Positions 9,890-21,850 of a DNA stretch of 64,000 nucleotides are shown one piece after another. The DNA is from Cytospora piceicola (lineage: Eukaryota > Ascomycota > Sordariomycetes > Diaporthales > Cytosporaceae): assembly GCA_023375675.1 (NCBI GenBank), contig JALQBC010000010.1, positions 186,001 to 250,000 on the forward strand. The letters run 5' to 3'. The notes beneath the pieces were generated by a model. That model saw only the letters and a list, made by a program, of their open reading frames with translations, did not search any database and had not been told where the DNA came from. Position numbers and translations under genes: made by a program. The number at the start of each line of letters is the position of its first letter. The first letter of the stretch is position 1.

Positions 9890-12800
9890 GTCCTTTACTA
9901 GGTTAAAGGTCTTGCAGACTTCGTCTAATCCTGATTATTAGCGACTTTCGTTGTCGTGTCTCGATCGTTTTAGTTAGAGGTCGCAGCTACTACTATAGCG
10001 TTGTTATTATCCTCGTTTCCGGTAGTAGTAACGTTGTTTTAGCCGTCCTAGCCGGTAGTGTTTTACTCTCTGCTAGTAGTAGTTGCGGGGGCTATATTAT
10101 CGCCGTCTTAGCCGGTAGTGTTCTACTTTCCGCTAGTAGTAGTTACAGGGGCTGTATTATCTTAACCTCCGGCGGCGACTACCTCTATAGTAATATCCGT
10201 AAGGGCGCCGATGTTCAGTCGTTTTTTCTTTAAGGCATTGCGTTAGCGACGTAGGTTATAACGTTAGTTTTTAGATATAAGAATCTTAGGATGCTAGATT
10301 TCGCCGCCGTCGTTTAACTTTATTACCTGTTCCTCTTCTTTCTCGTCGTTAGCTTTCTTAACTTCTTTTCTAGCCTTACGGTCTGCCTTATCCTAGCGTG
10401 TTTAGTCCGGGTCGAATATTAAATCCTTAGCTAAAGGGGTAATGTTAGCGATATCGATAACTTACTTATCTTCTTTAAGCAGGCGGTAGGCTTAGTCGAT
10501 ACGCTAGTCCTTATTCGCTTTAGTTCCTTACTTTAGTAGAAGGGTTCGACCGGTTCCCTACTAACCTAAAGACTGATTATTAGCGAAAGGGTTGTAGTTA
10601 TAAGCGGGGTTATTTAAAAGACCGGTATTATTTACGGTAAGGAGTAATATATAAGTCCGAGTGTAGTAGATGTTATTAGCGTAGTATATATACTAAACCT
10701 TTATATTACCGTAAGCTATAACAAGAGTAAAAAAACGGAGATCGATGCTTTCTTAATCACGTCTGTCGGAGATATAGGCGTTATCTATGTTTATAATATA
10801 TCCGAACGTATGTTAGTAAGCCTATTTAGGTCTTCTTTTAACGATAAGGTCGGGATAGATAATATTAATACGACTGTAAACAGGTCGGCTAGATACGATA
10901 ATTAGCTTAAATAGGTCCTATAAAAAACCTGCTTTCTTATTAATAACTTAGACGTTAATAATAAACGCGGTCTAGTTTCCTTAGTATCCGTCGATAGTAG
11001 TTAGCTTAACCTGTTCTTTATAAAGTTCGTAAAAGGATATTAAGTTAAACTTACAACGAAGGTATTATAATATCGTATTATAGGGAGTAAGGATAACGAT
11101 TTTAAGAAGCCTGCTATCCGGGCTATAGACTCCGTGTTAATAAAGTATAGCCGCTTTATATAAAGCGATACGTACCTAGGAAGTGTTAGATAGACTTATA
11201 CCCGAGGTATATAGTTTACCGAGAGTCGTAATCGTAAGGTAGTTGCTAAAGAGTAGTATCGGCTTTTAGTTTTTAGGCTTAGCTTTAGAAATAATACCGC
11301 TAAAATAGCGATAAATAGCCTTAATAGTTAGATCGGGGATGCTAGTATCGTAAGATAACTGTATTCTGCCGTTATATATAATTTCTACGGCGATTACGTA
11401 TATTCTTACCTTATTCCGATAATTAATAACGAGCTTTAACGTTTATTCTAGGACTTTTAATACGACTTTTTTAAGAGTCGACGTTTTAAACTACTCTATA
11501 AATAGCTATTTAAATATAGCGATGTCGTTGCTTACGCGGTATACTTTATCCGCGAAGAGTATGTTTTAGCCTTTTCGTATAACTTTAAGAATCGGTAGGT
11601 TAGAATAGGCGTTATTAATAGCCCCGAGATCTGCCGAAAGTATAAGGATGTTTCCTTACTAGTAGTTGCTCGAAGTAAGGAAGACTAGGGATTTTAGATA
11701 ATATTCCTAGATTATAATAGTGTTTACTTTAGGTTAAAAGGTACCTTCGTTAACGGCGATGATTTCTAGATAGTAGAAATTATATTCGGTAAGTTAAACT
11801 ACGACTACTATAATGTAAATTATAGCGTTTACCCGGCTAAGTAGGCTTTTAATAAGCCGCTTTAGGTAGCGCTTAATCTCTTTAAGACGATTTACGTCTT
11901 TAAGCGCCTTAGGATTGCTAACGTTTTAGATAAAACGGGATAGCTAAGGCTTTCGTTTTTAGTTAAAGAGAGTACAGATAACAGCGTTAAGGCGGAAAAT
12001 ACTTTCGGTTAGTTTACGATACTCGAAATCCCTTTCTTGTTTAGCGAAATCCTGGACTATATCGAGGTTAAGGCTTAAGTTTATACGCTGTCCGTTAGTA
12101 AGGATGTCGGGTTTAAAGAGTACGTGGTTAATCTTACGTCTCGTTATTTAAAATATAATATTGCCGATAGTAACGTCGATGTTATTAACTTTAAATATAA
12201 CACGGTTTTTAAAGCTTAGAGGGTGCGCGCCGATGTTACGAAAGAGGTCGTTGTATTTTCGGGCGACTCGTTTACTATGTTTGTTTTAGTTAACGATATG
12301 TAAGACTTTAGGCTAATATAACTACATGTCCGGCCGAAGCTGTTTTACTTATTAGGCTTTGTCTGATTATACTACTAGCTTTTAAGGCTCGGGATTGTTT
12401 ATATCTATTAGCCTAGTGATAAAATTTACTATTAGGGGCTTTACCGGAGGAACCTAAGATGAAGAAGCTTTAGCCGGGGGAGCCTGAGATAAGGAGGCTT
12501 AAGCTAGAACTCGGGCTAGAGCTTAAGCTAGAGTCTAAGCTAGAAAAGCCTTAGGGGATGTGTTTACGATGTTATTAGTCGCGAGGTTAATTATGTCGTA
12601 GGGGACGCTGAAGTCTGTAAACTTATTATCGATGTAAAAGAAGGCGTATTCTATAGAGTGTATTTAGTTCTTAAGATGTTCTATACGTTTAAACTACTAG
12701 CGTTAGTAATTAAGGTTAAAAAGAGCTTCGTACTTATTAAGGAGATCTTTAGGATGTATGTGTCTTAAACCTGTAAGTGTAATAGTATCGTGGAAATCGT

Positions 12801-15800
12801 GCTGTATAAAGTTCTGGGCGTAGGGAATAAGGTTCTAGATGTAGATACTGCGAATAGTAGGGAAAATAGTCTAAAGAATATCCTCGACTATAGACGGTTT
12901 AAGGTTAATTATATCTATAAGAGGCTGTAGAACCGTGATATCTAGTCTGTAAGAGAGCTTAAGGAAGGTAATAATATTATAAATTGTCTTAATTAAAGTA
13001 TCGACTTTATTCGGTACGCTTTGCTTACCTATCTGTAGCTACTATAGTTCGTTTTAGATTATCTTAATGCTTTCGGGGAGTTAAGGCTATATTACGTTTT
13101 AGATATCGGACGGAAAGCTAACCGTAGGCTTTATAGTAACCTTATCCTAAATTATAAATTAAAGGCGTAAGGCTTACGTTATCGCCTTTTGTTCTGTGTA
13201 AAACTTTTTTAATAATTCGGAGTTAACTAAAGAGTTTTATATAATACTACAGACTATATTCTGAGTGTAAGATTTCCCGGATCCTGTATAACCCTGTATA
13301 AATCCTTTACTAAATAAGAGTTTTAAGAAGTTAAAGAAGTAGTCGAGCTAGCCGTTATCGAATTATAAAATCTTTATCGCGTATATATAAGCGAGATATG
13401 CTATCCGAATATTATACTTATAAGTAGTTTAAAGAATTAGCTCGCTTTACTTATCTATCTGTTAAAGAGGGAATTCGATGTTTTAAGGAATCTCGAGGTT
13501 CGCGTCGTAGACTAGTTTATTAAGTACGAGCGTATAGACCTAATCGAGGAAGGGGAACAGCTTAAAAGCGTTTAGTATAACGGGAGTGTCGGTAAGCTTA
13601 CGGAACTACTAGTATATTCTTTATTAACGATAGGTATCGTACCTTCTAAAGCTTTTAATACAGCACTTAATTATAGTGAGGTCGATAGTATAAGATATTA
13701 TAGTTAGAAGCTCTAAAGACTTCTATACTTTCTGTAGTACGTATATAAATATTTCGACTGATTTCGTACGCTAAAGGTACGGCGGTATCTTAAGTAAGAC
13801 GTAAAGACGGCTAAAAACGCCTTTAGGCTAGTTAAAAACCTAGGGAAGTCGAATTATAAAGTAAAGGAGGCTAATCTAACGTATATCGTTATCCGGGTTT
13901 ACGCAGACTTTTATTTATTAGGTAGTTCTTATAATAATCCTAGAAGGTATACTTAATATATCGATTTACTAACTTACTTAACGACCGATATGCTTTCGAT
14001 AAGTCTGATTAAACTCGTCGGCCTCGACAGTCTTCGTCTTTTTATTAAACCTTAGCGGAGTCTAAGCTAAAAACTTACTTGCCTAAAGAAGCTAAGCCTT
14101 ATATATTATAATCTAGTCTTAAAGGTCGGATTTAGTAGCAGCTTTTAGGCTACGGAGGTAGACGGCGAGGATAGCTATAACTCGGTAAGCTCGGTTTTTT
14201 TTTTTTTTTTTACGAACTTTAAAAATAAGGGAATGTAGCTCGTTAGTAAGGAGGTTTTAAACAGATTTATAGTTCTTAAGGACTCCGTATAAGGCTATAG
14301 GGACGGCAATATTAAATACGAAGTCTGATTTAACTAAAGGTACTATATCGATAATAGTGCGTATATCCGCTGTACTAATAATCTATAGCTACTATACGAG
14401 CGGAACGGGGACTAGGTTTTAATTTAGATTTATAACGTTAACTTATTAAGATCCGATAGGAATTAGGATAATACAGAGCTTCTAAGTAAAGAGTTTTGTT
14501 AATATTAAGTTCTAGAACTCGTGTTTACGAAAGGTCGAGTCTAAAAGTATAGTAAGATACTGTTCCGCTAAGTCGAAGGTTATACGGGCTAAGAGTTAAG
14601 TCGTATTTACCGGTAGTTAAAGGTTAACTATACGAGGTTTAATAATATAACCGTCGGTAATATTACGTATAAGTTCTAAGATAATATTAGTACGACCTAT
14701 AAGGTAGAGTTCGTTTAACCGGTTTACTTAATTTATAAAATTAAGCTACTCGATAGGGAGAAAGGCGTTAAGTTCGAGATGAGTAGCTTTAAGGTATCGG
14801 TTTTAAATCTAGCCGATTTCGGCCTGAAAGTTAGGAACTCCTATTTACTAGAGGTCTTCCTGTGTTCGCTTATTGTAATAGAATTACAGCCGGTTCGGGT
14901 TAACGCGGAGCCGTATATACTACGCGTTAGACGTAACGTCGGTTTTACGATCGAGCGTGTTAAACAGCTACTATACTTACTAAGTAGTGTTTTAGGAGTA
15001 TTAGGGAGGTTGTATAATTACGGTAACGGGAATAATTACTCGAAGGAAAACGACTTAACGGTTAGCGATAGTATAGGTGTGCTTAATAATAAACGACGGC
15101 ACTTCGAAAGGTCGGGCGAGTAGTTGTAAATTTATACGAAGTCGTCTTTAAACGTCGTTACTTAGCCTGCTAAGGGTGTTATTTATATAGTTAGTAAGTA
15201 GCTTTAACTGTTTCTAGTTAACGAGAACGATATAACTGTAAGTATAGGATTGCTTTAAAAGTATAACTTTTCCCTCGAAGTCTACTGCCTTTTCGAATTC
15301 CTGCTCTTTCTTAAGATTAATGTCGATGTTCGCTATAGGTTAATTGGGCATATTCTTAAACGGCTTACTATAAGGAGTAAGTGTTTTATCTTTAAACTCT
15401 TTTTTAAAGATAGCTTCGAGGTTTATGTACTTTATATATTAAACGTTTTTAAGGGTAGGATTTCCTATATAGAAGGCGTTAACCTGATCGTGCGTAAGGC
15501 TTTACTCGGACGTTACTATATCGAGAAGGGATAATAAAGGGTTGTTAACGGTAGCTTCGGGTTCGTTTTCGCTCTATACGGAAAATATAGGCGTAGTTTC
15601 GGCGGGATCGTAGAATTAAGAGGCGGCTTACTTAGCGTTGTCTATACGGAAAGTAGATACAGGTACCTTAATTGTTTTACGATAGTTAATCTAGGTGAAG
15701 TCGGAAAGGGGATATACTACGTAAGCTTTATCGAAGTCTTTTCTAAGCTTATATTTTATAGTATTAAGATCGTCGAGTACCGCTATTCGTTTCTTCTAAG

Positions 15801-16660
15801 AGATAGATACGAACTAACGAGTATTATAGGATAACGCGTCTATAAGTAGAGCGTAATAGATATATTATTAGATTAAGGTAAACTCTGCAGATAAGATAGG
15901 TATAGTTCGGAGCGCTTAAAGATAGTCGTTAATAGATTAATCGTAGAGGATATAGTTATAAGAAGAGATGTTATAGTAAGGTTCGGGGATCTTAGGTTAT
16001 AGCGTTTAGTTAAAGTTAGTAGGCGAAAGAATATTAAATATATATAAGACGCGATTATTATCGTTAGGTCCTTCGAAGCTGTATAAGGCGTTACGATACT
16101 AGTCGATATTCGTAATAAATCTTAAATCCGCTTTAGCTATCGAAAGATCGACGTTAGACGCGAGAAATTATCGTATCTTATCCTTAGAGATAACGTTGTT
16201 ATATACATATTTAAACGCGTTTATCGCGAACTCGCCGTTAATTTCGTACTTAGTTTCTATTAGTTCGTTATAGTTAATAGGGAGGGGCGCGTCGGACGTA
16301 TGACTAACGTAAAAGTTAGTAGTTTATTTATTAGACTTAGTAGCTTAGTTAGCAGACTTTGTAGTCTGCTTATTAATGTCGCCTGCGCTAGCTCGAATCT
16401 TGATCGCGTTAATAAGTTACTTCGTAGTAATGCTAACAGGAGCCTGAATACGGAAAGCTAGAACTATTTTACGATTAGTCTAAAGCTGTTTAGCTGTCTT
16501 ACAAAGAGTTTTATAAAGGGTGTCGCGAGGATACTTAGAGAAGAATAGAACACCGTTATTATAATTAACGTAGAGGCCGGTGAATGCCTTTATCGCGTCG
16601 GGCGCGTTTAGCGCGTCCGCAAAAGCCGTAGGCTCGATATTAATAATAAGGTTCTTACGA
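9890..16660 (-). pseudogene. Second long ORF of the retroelement; C-terminal part superfamily-1 helicase-like
   Basis: Read on the minus strand, the region stays open over every stretch I translated except for TAA/TAG codons explicable by RIP of CAA/CAG (16650-15920, 12540-12361, 11760-11560, 11160-10810, 10165-9950). At 11100-10810 it shows LTPYN, then TIDGY(stop)GN, then GFL(stop)D and IVSSRP. This is the order of motifs IV, V (TxDxxQG) and VI (ALSRA) in the AAA_12 half of Upf1/Dna2/NAM7-type SF1 helicases. Around 11700-11640, ILILSADLGAINN resembles motif Ia. I could not find an intact Walker A. A Q/P/S-rich linker lies near 12500. The N-terminal ~1,300 codons match nothing I know. It could be one ORF or several, and could be element-borne or a captured host gene. 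Confidence 0.6.
10042..10161 (-). repeat. Two in-frame 60-bp tandem repeats in the second ORF
   Basis: Units 10042-10101 and 10102-10161 are aligned without gaps. On the minus strand they encode related 20-residue units rich in Thr and Asn near the C-terminus. The exact 60-bp period preserves the reading frame, supporting that this was coding. Confidence 0.75.
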
Positions 16661-17179
16661 GCTATTTTAATTAATAATAGTAAGTAGATTAAAAAAAGGA
16701 TTGTGTAATAATTTGCTTAGTATAAAGTTTAAGGTTTATAATTATAAGGGAATTAATAAAGTTGTAGAAGGTTTAGTAGTTTAAAGGTTTAGTGGTTTAA
16801 AGGTTTAGTAGTTAAAAGGTTTAGTGGTTTAAAGGTTCGGTACAGTAGAAGGGTTTTTATAGTAGTAGGTTGCTACCTAGTAACGCTAAAAAAAAGCGTT
16901 TATAGCTAAAATAGGTGTAATATATTTTTTTAACGCGAAAATTCACATATTACGTTACGGAACGCTTTAATTTAGAATTAAAGGTAAAGAGAATAATAGG
17001 AATTTCGTTATTATATATATAGGGTGTTAGTCTTACTCGCGGGTTATTCTAACGCAACGATCTATCGCTTCCGTTCTTACCTAAGCTGCGTTTAATTAAT
17101 TCTAAATTAATATTCTTTAGCGTAGCAGGAGATAATAATTACTAAAGGTAAGTTATTTATAAGAGCGTGAGATATAATG
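16661..17179. other. Spacer between pol and second ORF inside the retroelement
   Basis: This is the AT-rich non-coding junction. Four to five 16-bp tandem units of the type 'aaggtttagtggttta' occupy about 16766-16840. An inverted pair, 'taatttagaattaa' near 16968 and 'ttaattctaaatta' near 17093, follows. It could hold a promoter for the second ORF or mark an old insertion junction; the sequence does not decide. Confidence 0.5.
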
Positions 17180-20100
17180 GTTTTATCGGTAGGTTTTAAC
17201 GAGCTTCGGGACGTCGTAAATAAGGCTAGAATGCGGTTCCTAGGTTATACCGTCGTAGTTTATCTACTTAACTTCGTAGTAGAGAGATTTAACCTCGTCG
17301 CCGGGCTTTTATATTTAACTATAGCCGATAATAGCTTTAATAATGAATTTTTGCTCTTTATCTATCGTAATTAGTCCTAGGCTTAAAGGGGTAGTTTTAG
17401 CTTACGTAGACGAGGTAGGGATAAGATATTCGACGGAGATTTTAAGGTTTTATTTTAACTAGCAGGGGAGTTCGATACGGTACTTAAGAGGGCTAAGTTT
17501 ATCAAGGATACGATAGGGGCCGGCCTGTTTAAAAAACAGCTTAGTCTAATAGTCGAATTTATAGCTTCGGTTAGCTTCTTTAGCTAGTTTAATATAGACG
17601 TAGTTATCTTTATCGAGGTTAGGTAGTTTATAATGTCGCGCGTTATAATATATTTTTATACGAGCCTATACGATTTCTAGGTGTTTTACCGCTTCTTCTT
17701 TAGCGATTTACTACTAATAACTAAACTTATATAATAGATTCTTAAATAAGGGGAGGAAACCGCGGGGAAGTTGTCCGTAAAGTATAATATATAGAATCTG
17801 CTTTATCGATACTAACTGTAAGGTATTTAATATATACAGGACGTAAGGTAATCGGCGTTCTTAAGATAAAGGATCTTACAGGGCCCCGACGTATAACACG
17901 AGGCTTAAGATTATAGTCTAAACTATCCGCTCGGCTTATTTATTTACGGCGGGATAGTTAGCTGCGGTTATACGAATATCGATACCTACGGCTTAATATA
18001 AACCTCGTTAAAAGACTATTGTAAACTTACCGTTTATATTAGAGATAAAAACGTCTAACAGGCTTTAATTAGGATAAATATACTTAATATAAAGCTTAGC
18101 TTAATTTTCTACGTTAAACGTAGTCTTACTAATAAGACCTCTAATGAACTTAGACGTCTTATAGGTAATAAGGAGAACGTAGTTATTGCCTTTTATAGAA
18201 ACTGGTAAACCTACAGAGAAATCGAGATATAGCACTAATAAAGGGATTCGGGGAGTATTAATCGGCTATAGATTACCGAAGGGGAGATACTTAGAGGTGC
18301 TACGAAGTCTATAAACAGCGTATTCCTTAACGTAATTTTTAACCTTCTGTTTTATTTATAGAAAGAATATCGTGTTTCGGAGGAACTTAAAGGTACGATT
18401 AATACCGATATACGTATAATTATTATAAGCTATATATAGAATTCGGCGGATTCAGGAAGAAGGTATAACTAAACGGCTACGGTCTTTATCTATATAATAG
18501 AGGAGGCGGCTATAAGGATGGAGACGGAAATTATAAAAGCTAAGATCTGGTCTTTAAGGATTGCTTTAAGTTTTGTTTAACTGGTCGTATAGGTTCTTAT
18601 AGATAGATTTAAAACCTTTATTTATTTTTAAGGCCTGGATAAGGTCGGTTTCGAATGCTTTAGACATTTGTATAGTTACTGTGACTATACTATTAACAGA
18701 GGCGGTGACGATGTCTGTTATAGGCACGTGCTGTAGAGTTATTTCTGCTTGTTTAGTTGAGTCTTCCGGAGCGATTGCGGGCGAAGGGGGTCTGTCTAAG
18801 GGCTGTAGCTTAGGCAGAACCTTAGGAACCTTAGGCACGGGCTGAGTATTAACTAGAATAGCTGGAATATCGGATGTAATTAACGTAGCGGGCTTTATAA
18901 CTAAACGAGCTTACTGTTTAGTAACGATATAAGTACGGACAATAAGATCCGTAAGTCTATAATTAGGGGCTTACGGTGTCGGTTCTGTAGGGGTATACTT
19001 ATCTTTAATTTTAGGTAGTTTTAATAAGGCGTCGGTATTAATATGAGTTTTACCTAGCCGATAAGCGATATGAATCTTGTTAGCGTATTTAGCTAGGAAT
19101 AGCTGCTATTTAGTAATACGACAGGCGTTTCCGGGAAACTTAGTTACGGCTTTAAACGAGTGCTTAATAGATTTATGATTAGTAATAACGTAGATATCGT
19201 TATAGTCGAGAAAATAAGAGTATTTCTCGAGGGCTTAGATAAGTTTTAATATCTTTAGTTTTAAAGCGAAGTATCGAGTCTTTACGGAGCTAAGTGTTTA
19301 TAACAGAAATAAGATTAGACGGCTTTTTCCGTCGGCTTATAGTTAATAAAGGCTAGTATCGATACCTTTTTTACTAGTGTTAACGTACAGATAAAATAGC
19401 TTAGTATAATCGGGAAACGTTAAGTCTACGGTATTAATTAAAGCTTATTTAAGTCGCTTTTAAGCTTTAAGACATCGTTACTAGAGTACGTTATAATAAT
19501 TTTACTTTTTTTTTTAAGCCGCGACAACTACAGGCGTAGTATTAGCAGGTGGGGTTATAACTTTAGGGGGGAATTTAAAGTAGCGAGTATACGTATCGCG
19601 TTAAGGATTCGCGTAAAGGCTACCTTTAAAACCTAAAGTCTTTAACTCGTTAAGCAGGTTAGCGATAATAGAGTAGTCGGGGATAAAATCTCTATAGTAA
19701 CCTATAAGACCTAGACTTATCTTAAGAGTTTATAAATCGGTCGGTATCTTTAAGTTACAAATGGCTTCGGTCTTTTTTTTCGTCGTAGATAGTCTTAGAC
19801 GCGAGATAAAATATCTTAACGCTTTTAAACCTAGCTATGCGAAATAATATTTACTTAATGATATAGTATAACCGGAGTTCTTAAAGATAGTAAAAACTAC
19901 TTTTAAATAGTCTAAGTAATTATTAATGTTTTTAAAGAAGATAATAATATCGTCGATATAGACTAAGACGAATTACTAAAGATAGGAACTAAATAGCCGT
20001 TTTATCTTATACTAAAAGAAAGCTAGTGAATTTATAAGACTTATAGTGCTAACCGTTATATATTATAAACCGCGATAAAGAGTAACGAATATAGTTTTCT

Positions 20101-21850
20101 AGCGGTCTTCCGGAGTAATCGGTTATTAAAAAAACCCTTTTATAATGTTTATAATTATAAAGACGGTAAAACCTTTTAAGGAGTTAAAAATATTATCCTG
20201 TCGAGGTAAGGGATAGCCGTGAAAAACGAGTTTAGTATTAACGCGACGAAGGTCTACGACTACGTATAGCTTAAAATTACGTTAAACGATGAACGCGAGC
20301 GATGCGTAAGAATAAATTTCGCCGACCGGGACGTCTTTAACAACGCCGATACTTCTTAAAGGGTTAATAATTAAATTAAAAGCCGCCCGATCTCTATAAA
20401 ATATATTATACGGTCTTTAGATAAGGTCGTCGAAGTTAACGCTTTTTTTAAATAGAATGCTTATCTTAATACTATTATTAAATTAATCTAGGCTTAGACT
20501 AAATAGCCGGGTATAACGAAGGATTAACTATCGAACCTTATTAATCTGTTTCGAGGTTTACTTATTATAAATATCGGCGTCGTTAATATTAAAATCGGGA
20601 TCCGGCACAGGTATATTAAAAGGGTGACCGTCGGGAAATCGTCCTTCTTTTTTATTAAAGGGTATATCGTTTAATAGGTCGGCTAAAGGAATCGCTATTA
20701 GTGTTTTATCTTTCTAAGTAAGATATATCTGAATATTTTCGACGATAGTAAGGCGTTAGAGATAACCTATAACCTGGCCTTTACGAATTGTAATAGGGAA
20801 GTTATCGAAATTTAAGAAAGGGAATATATAAGTATGCTTATCTGTAATAACGTTAAGAAGAGATTTATATATAGTGTTACGGCTATCGACTATAGCTCGT
20901 AAGGTGAGTAAATATCTATCGACTACTACAGGTAACTGCTAGTAACGAGTTTTAATATTATAACCTTATTTAGGTAATATAATAACCTTTTATATAGCTT
21001 TAAAGACTGCGGTTTATTTCTAAACTAAGGGATTTCTAATATAAGTAACTTAGATTTAACGACTAGTGTCGGTAATATAAATCGTTTTATTACGCCTCGG
21101 GGGGCCTTATTTAATATATAGCTGCTTCGCTTTTAAGAAGGGAAGTTTAAGAAGTAGTCTATAAGAAAGTTCGTTGATAATATATATATATTTAGTTATA
21201 GTTTAAGATTGCTTTTCTTTATCGGGAATGTCGATAGGGATTTTAACGCGGTAGGTAATTAGTAGACCTTAGCTAATACTATTAAGGGGAATAGGTTTAA
21301 ATAGTAGCTAACGCTAGGTATCGGGGTAATTTTTTCGAAGGAGTTCTTCCGATATAAGAGTAACGCTTAAAGTAATATCGAGGACTTCTAAAATATACTT
21401 ACCGGCTAGAGTTCGTATAACTATTTTTAAGTAATCGAGTTTAAAAGGGGAATAGGACTAATCCTGTCGGTCTAAAGCTATAAAGGTAGATAATAATATA
21501 TTTACTAGAGGTAGTTTATATTCGCCTTATATAACCTAGACTTTAAGGTTATTACGACGGGGCGGCGTTTTAGATTTAGTAGATGATTTGCTAGCTGATA
21601 AGGTCTTCCGTTTTAATGTAGGGGATGATTTCTTATCTAATAAGGTTTTTATAGATAATTTACTGCCTAATAAGATTTTACGTTTTGATTTAAGGGATGA
21701 TTTAGGGGATGATATATTCTAAGGTTACGGCTTTATAATATCGCGGCGTAGCGGAAGCCTAAAATTAATAGAATTAAGTGCTTCGGCCAGGTTTAGTCGA
21801 TAAGTAGGTAAAATATCGTTAGCGTTTTTAATAATAATAGAAGAGGGGAT
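17180..21850 (-). pseudogene. Ty3/gypsy pol (protease?-RT-RNase H-integrase), RIP-inactivated
   Basis: Minus-strand reading gives reverse-transcriptase landmarks: YPLP-type motif near 20240, catalytic YIDD at 19949-19960, and 'LGLIGYYRDFIPDYS' in the connection region (about 19690). RNase H-like 'LFYLYVNTSKKGI' follows near 19400. The integrase core reads from about 18340, with 'LYLDFSVGLP', a degenerate second Asp block, and 'AERIVQT' carrying the catalytic Glu. The chromointegrase-like tail with 'GPYRILDKLSPLKYRIELP' ends near 17400. The order RT-RH-IN is Ty3/gypsy, not copia. Dozens of in-frame TAA/TAG codons make it non-functional. The protease was not identified with confidence. Confidence 0.8.

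Noticed and set aside
14779..15123. 114-codon plus-strand ORF inside the retroelement
   Set aside because: The minus strand is also open here apart from RIP-type stops and belongs to the large second ORF. The plus-strand ORF has no domain.
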